Shown: one piece after another, positions 28,562 to 39,418 of the stretch | How positions within the stretch are numbered: position 1 is the first letter of the stretch | Layout of the letters: each line of letters begins with the position of its first letter | DNA from: Myxococcales bacterium | Lineage (GTDB): Bacteria; Myxococcota; B64-G9 | Direction of reading: 5' to 3' | Assembly (NCBI GenBank): GCA_012798435.1 | Contig: JAAZNF010000107.1 | Location: 1-64,000 of the forward strand | DNA length: 64,000 nucleotides | Position numbers and translations under genes: made by a program | The notes under the pieces: model-generated | Told to the model about the DNA's origin: nothing | The model's database searches: none | The model's input: only the letters and a program-made list of their open reading frames with translations

Positions 28562-29779
28562 CTACCCCTGGACCACGCTGGCCAGGTTGAAGATGGGCAG
28601 GTACATGGCGATGAGGAAGTACCCTACCATGCCGCCGAGCAGCACCAGCATGAACGGCTCCATCAGCGAGGTGAGCGCGTCCACCGCCACGTCCACCTCC
28701 TCGTCGTAGAAATCGGCGATCTTGCTGAGCATCTGGTCGAGCGCGCCGGTGCTCTCGCCGACGGCGATCATCTGGATCACCATTCCCGGGAACACCCCCG
28801 TCTCCCCCAGGGGCTCGGCCATGGTCTTGCCCTCGGAGATCTTCTCGCGGGTGAAGTAGATGGCCTCCTCCACCACCCGGTTGCCGGCCGACTTGGCCAC
28901 GATGTCCATGGCGTCCAGGATGGGCACGCCCGAGGACACCATGGTGCCCATGGTGCGGGTGAACTTGGCCACCGCCACCTTGCGCAGCAGGGGCCCGAAG
29001 AGCGGCAGCTTGAGGATTCCCTTGTCCCACAGGTAGCGGCCCTTGGGCCACTTCTTGAAGTAGTGCACGCCGGTGGGCACGCCCACCACGACGATGAGCA
29101 CCAGCCACCAGTTGTGGATCATCCAGTCGGACAGGTCGATGAGGTTCTGGGTGGTGGCCGGGATGGCGGCCCGCGCCCCGAAGTCCTCGAACATCTTCTT
29201 GAACACCGGGATGACGTAGTACAGCAGCACGCCCAGCACCAGGATGGCCACGAGCACGATGCAGATGGGGTACACCATGGCGCCCTTGACCTTCTTCTTC
29301 AGCTTCATGTTCTTCTCGATGTAGATCGCCAACCGCTGAAGAATGGTGTCCAGGATGCCGCCCACCTCGCCCGCCGCCACCAGGTTCACGTACAGCTCGT
29401 CGAACACCTTGGGGTGTTTCTTGAGCGCGTCGGCGAAGGTCGAGCCGGCCTCCACCTGCTCCTTGACCGAGGCGAGCACCTTCTTGAGGGCCATGTTCTC
29501 CGCCTGGGTCGACAGGATCTCCAGGCACTGCACCAGCGGCAGCCCGGCGTCGATCATGGTCGAGAACTGGCGGGTGAACACCACCAGGTCCTTCGACGAC
29601 ACCCCGCCGATGCCCGGGAGCTTCGGCAGCCGGATCACGATGGCCTTGCGCGCCACCTTGGAGGGAACGATGCCCTGGGCCTTGAGTTTCTGGTTGACCT
29701 CGTCGGCGTCTTTGGCGTCCATCACGCCGTTGCGGACTTCACCGGCCTTGGTCTTGCCTTCCCAGACGAACGAGGCCAT
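28562..29779 (-). CDS. pilC: Type IV pilus platform protein PilC
   Basis: 405-residue inner-membrane platform of the pilus motor. Two copies of the T2SSF domain are seen (about residues 70-190 and 275-395), each with ELYVNLVAAGEVGGILDTIL- or MIQMIAVGESTGALDQML-like sequence. Three membrane helices are present, including VLVAILVLGVLLYYVIPVF. Length is normal. It follows pilT and precedes pilS in the same operon. Confidence 0.96.
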   Translation of the reverse strand: MASFVWEGKTKAGEVRNGVMDAKDADEVNQKLKAQGIVPSKVARKAIVIRLPKLPGIGGVSSKDLVVFTRQFSTMIDAGLPLVQCLEILSTQAENMALKKVLASVKEQVEAGSTFADALKKHPKVFDELYVNLVAAGEVGGILDTILQRLAIYIEKNMKLKKKVKGAMVYPICIVLVAILVLGVLLYYVIPVFKKMFEDFGARAAIPATTQNLIDLSDWMIHNWWLVLIVVVGVPTGVHYFKKWPKGRYLWDKGILKLPLFGPLLRKVAVAKFTRTMGTMVSSGVPILDAMDIVAKSAGNRVVEEAIYFTREKISEGKTMAEPLGETGVFPGMVIQMIAVGESTGALDQMLSKIADFYDEEVDVAVDALTSLMEPFMLVLLGGMVGYFLIAMYLPIFNLASVVQG

Positions 29780-29812
29780 GCCTGCCTCCTGTTCCGGTTA
29801 GCTCAGCCGCCC

Positions 29813-30946
<1,134 letters not shown>

Positions 30947-30967
30947 CGGAAGGCTCTCCTCCCTGGG

Positions 30968-32668
<1,701 letters not shown>

Positions 32669-32797
32669 GGAACCTCTCCTCCCCTCGGCCCCGCTCCGAG
32701 TAACCTCGCGGCGCGGGAGCGAAGGGAGCATTTCCGGCCATCCTCACCGCAGGCGCGGAGGAGCGCCGGAGTGGATATCCCCCCGTCTGGAGAAGGG

Positions 32798-32827
32798 ATT
32801 ATCGCCGCGCCAGATCGGGTATGTCAA
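32798..32827 (-). promoter_or_regulatory. Sigma-70 promoter of the pilB-T-C-S-R operon
   Basis: Minus-strand TTGACA (32822-32827), 18-base spacer, GATAAT (32798-32803, five of six). Predicted start near 32791, giving a leader of about 120 bases before pilB. It begins right after the ribF stop at 32834. Confidence 0.7.
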
Positions 32828-32833
32828 GTTATC

Positions 32834-33820
32834 TTATTCGGATGGCGAAAGCTCGATCCCGTCTCGCGGATCGAGCATTACGGGCTGTGGGTGGTCGGCG
32901 AACCAGGCGCGCGCCCGCTCCACGTCCCGCCCGATCTGGGAGATGAGGGCTTTCACGTTCCCGAACACCTGCTCCGGCCGCAGGCGCTCCCAGAAGGCCA
33001 GCGCCACCGACCGACCCACCCAGTCGCCGGAAGCGCCGAGGAGGTGCGCCTCCACCCGGAGCTTCCCTGGCCCGAAGGTCGGGCTGGTACCGACGTTGGC
33101 GACCGCCGACAGCGCCGGCCGGCGGGAGTCGTCCCACACCGAGCACACGTACACTCCCGGGGCGGGCAACAGCTCGGCCGAGGTGGCGATGTTCAGGGTC
33201 GGGAAGCCGATCTTCCGGCCGCGGCCGAACCCCGTGACGACCGGCCCCTCGATGGCGTAGGGCCGGCCCAGCAGAAGTTGGGCGCCGCCGACGTTGCCCT
33301 GGAGCAAAAACGAGCGCACCGCGGTCGAGGACACGCCGATGCCCTCCACCGCCAGGCGGGGCACGATCTCCACCGAGAGCCCCGCCCGGGCGCCCAGCCG
33401 GTTCAGGTCCTCGGCTCGGCCCGCGCGATCGCGACCGAAGGTGAAGTCGTCGCCCACCACCACCCACCCCGCCCCCAGGTGCTCGCGCAGGACGGACGAG
33501 ACGAAGGCGGCGGCCTCCATGGCGGCGAATTCCTTGCCGAAGGCTTGTTGCAACACCCGATCGGCGCCCAGGGCGTAGAGCGCGCGCACCTTCCGCCGCG
33601 GCGGCATGAGCAAGGGAGGGCTGAGATCCGGAGCCAGCGCCCGCGCCGGATGCGGCTCGAAGGTCAGCACGCACAGTTCACCGCCCACGCTGCGAGCGAG
33701 GTCCCGGGCCCGACCGACCAGGAACTGGTGCCCCCGGTGCAGCCCGTCGAAGGAGCCGATGGTGACCACCCGGGGGCTCGACGGTTTCGGAAACATCCGA
33801 TAGTCCGAGAAGAACTCCAT
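32834..33820 (-). CDS. ribF: Bifunctional riboflavin kinase / FAD synthetase RibF
   Basis: Makes FMN from riboflavin and ATP, then FAD. The 328 residues have an N-terminal nucleotidyltransferase domain with GSFDGLHRGHQFL and GDDFTFGRDRAG, and a C-terminal riboflavin kinase barrel with GRGRKIGFPTLNI and ANVGTSPTFGP. The start is uncertain: ATG at 33820 is chosen, but ATGs at 33847 and 33796 are also possible and none has a strong ribosome site. It is divergent from ruvX. Confidence 0.93.
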   Translation of the reverse strand: MEFFSDYRMFPKPSSPRVVTIGSFDGLHRGHQFLVGRARDLARSVGGELCVLTFEPHPARALAPDLSPPLLMPPRRKVRALYALGADRVLQQAFGKEFAAMEAAAFVSSVLREHLGAGWVVVGDDFTFGRDRAGRAEDLNRLGARAGLSVEIVPRLAVEGIGVSSTAVRSFLLQGNVGGAQLLLGRPYAIEGPVVTGFGRGRKIGFPTLNIATSAELLPAPGVYVCSVWDDSRRPALSAVANVGTSPTFGPGKLRVEAHLLGASGDWVGRSVALAFWERLRPEQVFGNVKALISQIGRDVERARAWFADHPQPVMLDPRDGIELSPSE

Positions 33821-33889
33821 GTCGCGTGCGCCTAGCACGAGCGGCATTCGTTGGCAAGCCGGCCGGTGGTCGAGGGCATCCGGTCCGTC

Positions 33890-33918
33890 TTGGCAAGGCG
33901 ACGCGCCGGCCCTATAAT
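33890..33918 (+). promoter_or_regulatory. Sigma-70 promoter of ruvX, almost at the start codon
   Basis: TTGGCA (33890-33895), 17-base spacer, perfect TATAAT (33913-33918). Transcription would start at about 33925, one or two bases before the ruvX ATG at 33927, so the message may be leaderless. No ribosome binding site is present before this ATG, which fits. Confidence 0.7.
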
Positions 33919-33926
33919 GCCGCCCC

Positions 33927-34370
33927 ATGCGTCTGCTGGGCCTCGACCTGGGAACGGTCCGCATCGGCGTCGCGGTGTGCGACGAGCTGGGCCTCACCGT
34001 CCGGCCGTTGTCGTTCATCGCGCGCCACGGCGGCCGGCGCGACCTTCTGGCCGTCGAGCGGCTGGTGCGCGAACAGGAGGCCGGCGGCGTGGTGCTGGGC
34101 CTGCCGCTGAACATGGACGGCAGCGAGGGCCCGGCGGCGCAAAGGGCCCGGCGCTTCGCGCTGTCGCTGCAGGCCCACCTCGCGCCCCTGGAGGTTCCGG
34201 TCCACCTGTGGGACGAGCGGCTCTCCACCTGGGAGGCCGAGGGCATCCTGCGCCAGGAGGGGGTCCGGCCTTCCCGGCGCAGGCAGAAGGTGGACGCGCT
34301 CGCGGCGGCGCTGATCCTGGAGAGCTACCTGGCCGCGCAGACAGCGCAAGCACGGGAGACAGCCAGATGA
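33927..34370 (+). CDS. ruvX: RuvX/YqgF Holliday junction resolvase-like protein
   Basis: 147-residue RNase H-fold protein with GLDLGTVRIGVAVCDELGL near the N-terminus, VVLGLPLNMDGSEGP in the middle, and WDERLSTWEAEGIL plus a final VDALAAALILESYL; the acidic residues of these blocks (Asp7, Glu/Asp in DERL, Asp in VDA) form the active site. It acts in 16S rRNA 5'-end maturation and/or recombination in other bacteria. The stop overlaps the mltG ATG. Confidence 0.92.
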   Translation: MRLLGLDLGTVRIGVAVCDELGLTVRPLSFIARHGGRRDLLAVERLVREQEAGGVVLGLPLNMDGSEGPAAQRARRFALSLQAHLAPLEVPVHLWDERLSTWEAEGILRQEGVRPSRRRQKVDALAAALILESYLAAQTAQARETAR

Positions 34371-35395
34371 AAAAGAAGGTCCTCATCGCCCTCGGCACCC
34401 TGGCGCTGCTTCTTGTGCTGGTGGCGCTCGGGCTCTACCTGTGGGCCAAGAACTACGCTTCCACGCCGGCCCTCGGCTCCGGCGCCACCGTGGCGGTGGA
34501 CATCCCGGCGGGCTCGGGGCCGCGCCGGGTGGCCGCGCTGCTCGCCGAGAAGAAGGTCATCGACGATCCGGACAGCTTCTACTACTACCTGCGCTTCTTC
34601 CGGCGCGAGGCCGGGAACCTCAAGTCCGGAGAGCTCGCCTTCCGCGACAACATGACGCCCGACGAGGTGATCCAGGTGCTGCTCGACGGCACGCCGATCA
34701 CCCACCGCATCACCGTCCCCGAGGGGCTGCGCCTGGACGAAGTGGCCAAGGTGTTCGCCGACGCGGAGCTGGCCGACGCGCAGGCCTTCGAGCAGCACGC
34801 CCGGGACAAGGAGTTCTGCGCCTCGCTAGGGGTGCCCGCCCCCTCGCTGGAAGGGTTCCTGTTGCCGGAGACCTACGCCTTCCGCAAGCACACCCCGGTG
34901 GACGAGATCCTCAAGACCATGCTGGCCGAGAACCGCAAGGTGTTCACACCCGAGGTGCGCCAACGGGCGAAGGAGATGGGCCTTTCCGAGCTCGAGGTGC
35001 TGACGCTGGCCTCCATCGTGGAGAAGGAGACCGGCGACGCCCGCGAGCGGCCGCTCATCGCCGCGGTGTTCCACAACCGGCTGAAACAGGGCTGGAAGCT
35101 CCAGACCGATCCTTCGGTCATCTACGCCAAGATCCTGGCCACCGGCAAGGTCGAGACCACCATCTACCGCTCCGACCTGGAGCGCGACCACCCGTACAAC
35201 ACCTACCGCTATCCGGGGCTTCCGCCGGGTCCGATCTGCAACCCCGGCGCGGCCGCCATCCGGGCGGTGCTATGGCCGGACCAGACCGAGTACATGTTCT
35301 TCGTGTCGAAGAACAACGGCACCCACGAGTTCTGCAAGGATCTCGCCTGCCACAACCGGGCGGTGAATCTCTACCAGCGCAAGGGGCAGCCATAG
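34367..35395 (+). CDS. mltG: Endolytic murein transglycosylase MltG
   Basis: 342-residue inner-membrane enzyme (YceG family) that cuts nascent glycan strands. One N-terminal membrane helix (VLIALGTLALLLVLVALGLYLW), a LysM-like region with ITHRITVPEGLRLDEVA, and the catalytic domain with the Glu in LTLASIVEKETGDARERPLI, then LQTDPSVIYA and YNTYRYPGLPPGPICNPG. It begins with ATG overlapping the ruvX stop, a common gene pairing. Confidence 0.95.
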   Translation: MKKKVLIALGTLALLLVLVALGLYLWAKNYASTPALGSGATVAVDIPAGSGPRRVAALLAEKKVIDDPDSFYYYLRFFRREAGNLKSGELAFRDNMTPDEVIQVLLDGTPITHRITVPEGLRLDEVAKVFADAELADAQAFEQHARDKEFCASLGVPAPSLEGFLLPETYAFRKHTPVDEILKTMLAENRKVFTPEVRQRAKEMGLSELEVLTLASIVEKETGDARERPLIAAVFHNRLKQGWKLQTDPSVIYAKILATGKVETTIYRSDLERDHPYNTYRYPGLPPGPICNPGAAAIRAVLWPDQTEYMFFVSKNNGTHEFCKDLACHNRAVNLYQRKGQP

Positions 35396-35397
35396 GC

Positions 35398-36183
35398 ATG
35401 CCAGCCATCGAGATCCGCGACCTCGCCAAGAGCTTCCCGGCGGCGCGCCCGCTCACCCAGGTCTTGCGGCGGCCCTTCGCACGGACGAGGCGCGAGGCGC
35501 TGCGCGGCGTGTCGCTCTCGGTTGCATCGGGGGACCGGGTGGGCTTGCTCGGGCCCAACGGCGCCGGCAAGACCACCTTGTTGCGCATCCTGGCGGCGAC
35601 GCTCTCGCCCGATCGCGGTTGGGTACGCGTGCTGGGGCTCGATCCGGCACGCGCCGAGCGCCGCATTCGCGAGCGGCTCGGGTTCGTCCTCGGCGATGAG
35701 CGGAGCTTCTTCCACCGGCTCTCGGCTCGCGAGAACCTCAGGTTCTTCGCCGCCTTGTACGGACTATGGGGCCGACGGGCGAAAGAGAGAATCCACGAGG
35801 TGGCCGCCCTCGTCGAGATAGGGCCCGAGCTGGACCGGCCGTTTCGCGAGCTCTCGACGGGCATGCGGCAACGCCTTGCGCTCGGCCGGGCCTTCCTGGC
35901 CGATCCGGAGGTCATCCTGGCCGACGAACCAACGCGCGGGCTCGATCCGGTATCCGCCAAGAACGTCCGGGCGCTGCTTTCACGACTGTCCTCCCAGGCC
36001 GGGAAAACCGTCTTGCTCTCCACTCACAACCTCGAGGAAGCACGCGATTTCTGTAGCCGGATCGTGGTGTTGTCCTCCGGAAGCATAGTGGCCAACGGGA
36101 CCGCCGACGAGATCATGCCCAGGGCCATGCAACTACTTGAAAAAAAAGAAGAAGCATTGGGGACAGGCCCCGTGGTTCCGTGA
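35398..36183 (+). CDS. ABC transporter ATPase of an ABC-2 type exporter
   Basis: 261 residues: Walker A GPNGAGKTTLLRIL near residue 57, signature LSTGMRQRLALGRAFL, Walker B VILADEPTRGLDP and switch His in LSTHNLEEARDF. It starts 2 bases after the mltG stop and its own stop overlaps the permease start. The 3' end has a run of eight A residues (36140-36147) and a small GGGG/CCCC hairpin (see separate entry). Function resembles NatA/CcmA-like exporters; substrate unknown. Confidence 0.9.
   Translation: MPAIEIRDLAKSFPAARPLTQVLRRPFARTRREALRGVSLSVASGDRVGLLGPNGAGKTTLLRILAATLSPDRGWVRVLGLDPARAERRIRERLGFVLGDERSFFHRLSARENLRFFAALYGLWGRRAKERIHEVAALVEIGPELDRPFRELSTGMRQRLALGRAFLADPEVILADEPTRGLDPVSAKNVRALLSRLSSQAGKTVLLSTHNLEEARDFCSRIVVLSSGSIVANGTADEIMPRAMQLLEKKEEALGTGPVVP
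36140..36171 (+). other. A-run plus hairpin at the ATPase/permease junction, possible frameshift signal
   Basis: In the ATPase frame the codons read GAA AAA AAA GAA, i.e. an A-AAA-AAA slippery heptamer at 36141-36147. After 11 bases comes GGGG-ACAGG-CCCC (36159-36171). The -1 frame is open from the slip point straight into the permease gene, so slippage would fuse the two proteins. The hairpin is short (4 base pairs), so transcriptional slippage on the A-run is equally possible. Confidence 0.35.
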
Positions 36184-37016
36184 TCGCGCGAAAGCAACAA
36201 GTGACTGAAATAATTGTAAAAATTTTCGCTTTTCTCAGAAAGGACCTCCTCACCGACGCGAGCTACCGGCTGGCCTTCTTCGCCCAGCTGGTTTTCGTAT
36301 TCATGCTCACCGGAGCGTTCTACTTCTTCGCCCGGATGTTCGCGGGGATCACCATCCCCTCGCTGGAGCCATACGGTGGGGATTACTTCCCCTTCGTTCT
36401 GGTCGGGCTCGCCTTCTCCAGTTACCTGGGCGTCGCCATCGGAAGCTTCGCCGAAACCATCCGCTCTGCCCAGGTGCTGGGGACGCTGGAGGCGCTGTTG
36501 GTCACGCCCACTCCGGCGAGCCAGCTCATCGTCTTCTCGTCGGCTTATGCTTTCCTGGCCACCACGCTGCGGGTCCTCCTGGTGCTGCTCGTGGGTACGC
36601 TCTTTTTCGGCGTCGAGTTCTCGCACGCCAACTGGGCCGGCGCGCTGCTCGTGCTGGCGCTCACGGTCGTGAGTTTCTCGTTCCTCGGCATCTTCTCGGC
36701 GGCGGTCGTGCTGGTGTTCAAGCGGGCCGATCCCAGCGCCTGGCTCGTCCAGGGACTGAGCTATCTCTTGGGGGGAGTGTACTATCCAGTGTCGGTGCTG
36801 CCGGATTGGGCGAGGACGGTCGCCGACGTCCTGCCCATCACGCACTCGCTGGAGGCCATGCGGAAGCTACTCATTCTGGGAGAGAGCCTCTCCGATGTCT
36901 CTCGCTCCATACTGGCGCTCGTCGTCTTCTCCGCCGTGGCCGGGCCGTTGTCCCTGGTGGCGTTCTCACTGGCGATCCGACGGGTGAAGCGGGACGGAAC
37001 GTTGTCTCACTTCTGA
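36180..37016 (+). CDS. ABC-2 type transporter permease
   Basis: 278 residues with six hydrophobic segments, for example LVFVFMLTGAFYFFARMFAG and LVLALTVVSFSFLGIFSAAV, and the ABC-2 motif LLGGVYYPVSVLPDWARTVADVLPITHSLEAMR (positions about 195-227) near the C-terminus. It starts with GTG at 36180 overlapping the ATPase stop. The 3' end overlaps that of a convergent ferredoxin-domain gene by 10 bases. Confidence 0.88.
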   Translation: MIARKQQVTEIIVKIFAFLRKDLLTDASYRLAFFAQLVFVFMLTGAFYFFARMFAGITIPSLEPYGGDYFPFVLVGLAFSSYLGVAIGSFAETIRSAQVLGTLEALLVTPTPASQLIVFSSAYAFLATTLRVLLVLLVGTLFFGVEFSHANWAGALLVLALTVVSFSFLGIFSAAVVLVFKRADPSAWLVQGLSYLLGGVYYPVSVLPDWARTVADVLPITHSLEAMRKLLILGESLSDVSRSILALVVFSAVAGPLSLVAFSLAIRRVKRDGTLSHF

Positions 37017-37747
37017 GACAACCCGGCGGCGGGCAGATCCTCGACACGGCCGTCGCGCGACACGATCAGCTCGCGAAGCGGTATGTCTCGGCCCGAGGCA
37101 GCGATCGCCTCCCGGGCGATCCGCCGGAACCCCGAGCAGCAGGGCACCTCCATCACCGCGACGGTCACGGAGCGGACGTTCCCCCCGACGAGAATGCCAG
37201 CCAGCCGGTCTCGGGCGGAGTCGAGATCATCAAACTTGGGACAGCCGATCAACACGGCCTTTTCCGATAGCAGGCCGGGGTTGAACGCCGCCTTGGCGAC
37301 GGGAACGCAGTCCGCTGTGAGAACCAGATCCGCGCCGTTCAAAAACGGGGCCGTGGGCGGCACCAGACGGAGCTTCACCGGCCAGTGCGAGAGCGCGGAA
37401 GCGCCCACGTCGCGAGTGCCACTCTCCGCGAGCGGCACCGGCGCACGCACCTGGACCTGCGCGGACGGACAGCCCGAGAACGGTCGCGCTTCGATCCTGA
37501 TCGGAGGACTCTCTCGGGCGCGGCGCACCGCCTCGTGGTCGAACGCCTCGGCCGGCCTCTCCTCGATGGAGATGGCTCCCCGCGGACATTCTCCCAGGCA
37601 GGCGCCGAGCCCGTCGCACAGGTTTTCGGCGAGAAGGCGTGCTTTCCCGTCCACGATACGGATGGCGCCCTCGGCGCAGGCGGGCACGCACTGGCCGCAA
37701 CCGTCGCAAAGCTCCTCATCGATCTTCACCACTTTACGCATGTTCAC
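37007..37747 (-). CDS. Ferredoxin-domain protein with a degenerate second cluster site
   Basis: 246 residues. The N-terminal part has two cluster motifs: CDGCGQCVPACAEGAI is complete, while CDGLGACLGECPRGAI has Leu where the second Cys is expected. The rest (from about residue 95) has conserved-looking cysteines in VLTADCVPVA, VLIGCPKFDD and MEVPCCSGFRR. Proteins of this make-up, of unknown function, are common in anaerobes. The GTG at 37747 has GGAG 6 bases upstream; an ATG lies two codons later. A near-consensus sigma-54 promoter lies just upstream. Confidence 0.85.
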   Translation of the reverse strand: MNMRKVVKIDEELCDGCGQCVPACAEGAIRIVDGKARLLAENLCDGLGACLGECPRGAISIEERPAEAFDHEAVRRARESPPIRIEARPFSGCPSAQVQVRAPVPLAESGTRDVGASALSHWPVKLRLVPPTAPFLNGADLVLTADCVPVAKAAFNPGLLSEKAVLIGCPKFDDLDSARDRLAGILVGGNVRSVTVAVMEVPCCSGFRRIAREAIAASGRDIPLRELIVSRDGRVEDLPAAGLSQK

Positions 37748-37782
37748 GGTCGGCTCCTTGCCATGGGTCCGTCAACGGAAGA

Positions 37783-37798
37783 AGCAACAGTTGTGCCA
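37783..37798 (-). promoter_or_regulatory. Near-consensus sigma-54 promoter of the ferredoxin-domain gene
   Basis: The minus strand reads TGGCACAACTGTTGCT, an exact match to TGGCAC-N5-TTGCT with the GG and GC 10 bases apart. Predicted start near 37772, 25 bases before the start codon, leaving room for the ribosome site. This is the best sigma-54 match in the window. Confidence 0.8.
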
Positions 37799-38071
37799 CG
37801 TTGCAACGTAGATGAAAGAAAAAGCCACGACAAAGAATGTGCGAAAATCCTGTGAAATCCTGGGTGCCACCCACCCCGGACACCCCGGACAATCCCCGGA
37901 CGATTCCTCCCTCAAGCAAAATATATATAAATAACAACAACTTAAATGAATAATCGAATCCGGGCAGCAGTATCATGAAAAACAATACCGCCGCAGGCCG
38001 CCGTTCTCTGCATGCTCCCCAGTCCGGCCATGTGTATCATTGATACATATCGATACACACAGAGACACAAG
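37799..38071. other. Regulatory intergenic region upstream of the ferredoxin-domain gene
   Basis: No gene is supported here. It contains three 9-base units of CCCCGGAC(A/G) (37874-37891 as an exact tandem pair, and 37894-37902), an AT-rich tract (37918-37960) and a set of TGTATC/GATACA repeats (38033-38057). The size and content fit an upstream activator region for the sigma-54 promoter at 37783-37798. Confidence 0.5.
38033..38057. promoter_or_regulatory. Palindromic operator-like cluster TGTATCA-T-TGATACA
   Basis: A perfect 7-base inverted repeat with a 1-base spacer (38033-38047) is followed by TATCGATA (38048-38055) and a further GATACA (38052-38057). The subsegment TTGATACATATCGA (38040-38053) also differs by one base from the FNR consensus TTGAT-N4-ATCAA. 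It lies about 260-285 bases upstream of the predicted sigma-54 start at 37772, within the range used by enhancer-binding proteins. Confidence 0.5.
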
Positions 38072-39418
38072 CTAGAGCTTCAACCCTTCGTGCGCCGCCA
38101 GCAGGAGCGGATCATCCACCGGAGACAGTGCCGGCGTGTACCCGGCGTCCAGCGACTCGAGGTCTGAAAGCGCCCACCCGGCGGTGAGCGCTGCGGCCAG
38201 CACGTCCAGGCGCCGGGCGACGCCCTCGGCACCGCACAGCCATCCCCCGAGGATCCTCTTGCTGGCATCATCGAACACCAGCCGGACGAAGATCTCGCTT
38301 CCGCCCGGAACGCCCCGCCCCCGCGTGCGGTGCCGGACGGCGACGACCTTGGGACGAAGCCCCCGCGAAGCGGCCTGCCCTTCGTCGATGCCCACCGCGC
38401 CGACTTCGAGGCCGCCGACCTTCATGAGGGCCGTTCCGACCACTCCCCCGAAGACGGCGCTGCCGCCGCACGCGTTCTCGCCGGCCAGGCGCCCCTGGCG
38501 GCGGGCGGTGGTTCCCCGCGGCGCGAACACCCCACGCCCGAGCAGGCGGTGATGACTCTCGGCGCAGTCACCCGCAGCGAACACGCCGGCGAGAGAGGTC
38601 TCCAGCCGCTCGTTCACGGCGATCGCCCCTGTGTCGCCCAGCCGGATCCCGGAGCGGCGCGCCAGCTCCGTCTCGGGTTCGAACCCCACCGCCACCATCC
38701 CCAGGTCCGCATCCAGGCGCCCTGCGGTCGTCTCGACCTGCCGCAGACGCTCCCCGGCACCGAGCGCCACCACCTCGGCGCCCAGCCTGACATCGACCCC
38801 CGATCTGCGGACCTCCTCGGCAACGGTGACGGTCACCTCGGGCGGGGCACCGGGAGGCATGGCCGTACCGCGGACGACCATGGTCACCGCAAGACCGCGC
38901 GCGGAAAGCGCCTCGGCCACCCCGATACCGATGTGCCCCCCGCCCACGACGAGCGCCCGGCGGCAGGCACGTTCCATGAGCGCGCGCTTGAGCCGGCGGC
39001 CGTCCTCCAGGGTGCGCAGGAAGAAGAGCCCTTCCGGCCGGTGGGCGGCCCAGCCCGGGCACCGCGCGCGAGAACCGGTGGCGATCACCAGGCTGTCGAA
39101 GGGGATGGCATGCTCAGATCCGGCACAGGCCACCCGGACCTCCCGCCGCCGGCCGTCGACCTCCAGCGCCTCATGAAAGAGCCGGATGTCCAGGCCTCGC
39201 TCGGCGGCCAGGCGCGACGGAGAGTACCCCACCAAGTCATCGAGAGAGCGCTCGGGATCGCGAAGGTTGAGCGTAAGGCCGCAGGCTCCGTACGAGATGT
39301 CGCCGCCGCGCTCCAGCACCACCACGCGGGCAGCGGGATCCCGCTTGCGCGCCCGGCTGGCCGCGGCCAACCCCGCCGCCACGCCGCCCACGATCACGAT
39401 CTGACGCGCCGAGATCAT
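38072..39418 (-). CDS. FAD-dependent pyridine nucleotide-disulfide oxidoreductase (NADH oxidase / CoA-disulfide reductase type)
   Basis: 448 residues: FAD-binding IVIVGGVAAGLAAASRARKR at the N-terminus, the single redox cysteine in GGDISYGACGLTLNL (the family's SFxxCG position), a second dinucleotide fold RRALVVGGGHIGIGVAEALS for NAD(P)H, FAD-binding GVFAAGDCAE, and a C-terminal dimerisation domain. The usual CGLPYY reads CGLTLN here. The ATG at 39418 overlaps the thiL stop by 4 bases, placing it as the fourth gene in the TPP-riboswitch operon. Reaction (NADH to water, or disulfide reduction) cannot be fixed from sequence alone. Confidence 0.88.
   Translation of the reverse strand: MISARQIVIVGGVAAGLAAASRARKRDPAARVVVLERGGDISYGACGLTLNLRDPERSLDDLVGYSPSRLAAERGLDIRLFHEALEVDGRRREVRVACAGSEHAIPFDSLVIATGSRARCPGWAAHRPEGLFFLRTLEDGRRLKRALMERACRRALVVGGGHIGIGVAEALSARGLAVTMVVRGTAMPPGAPPEVTVTVAEEVRRSGVDVRLGAEVVALGAGERLRQVETTAGRLDADLGMVAVGFEPETELARRSGIRLGDTGAIAVNERLETSLAGVFAAGDCAESHHRLLGRGVFAPRGTTARRQGRLAGENACGGSAVFGGVVGTALMKVGGLEVGAVGIDEGQAASRGLRPKVVAVRHRTRGRGVPGGSEIFVRLVFDDASKRILGGWLCGAEGVARRLDVLAAALTAGWALSDLESLDAGYTPALSPVDDPLLLAAHEGLKL

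Noticed and set aside
36157-36175. TTGGGGACAGGCCCCGTGG as a possible trace of a REP or insertion-sequence end
   Set aside because: Similar strings occur at some mobile-element ends, but no second end, target duplication or other copy was seen in this window.
37734-37985. 83-codon frame upstream of and overlapping the ferredoxin-domain gene
   Set aside because: It overlaps the start of a real gene, reads through the CCCCGGACA repeats and through the sigma-54 promoter, and has no ribosome site.
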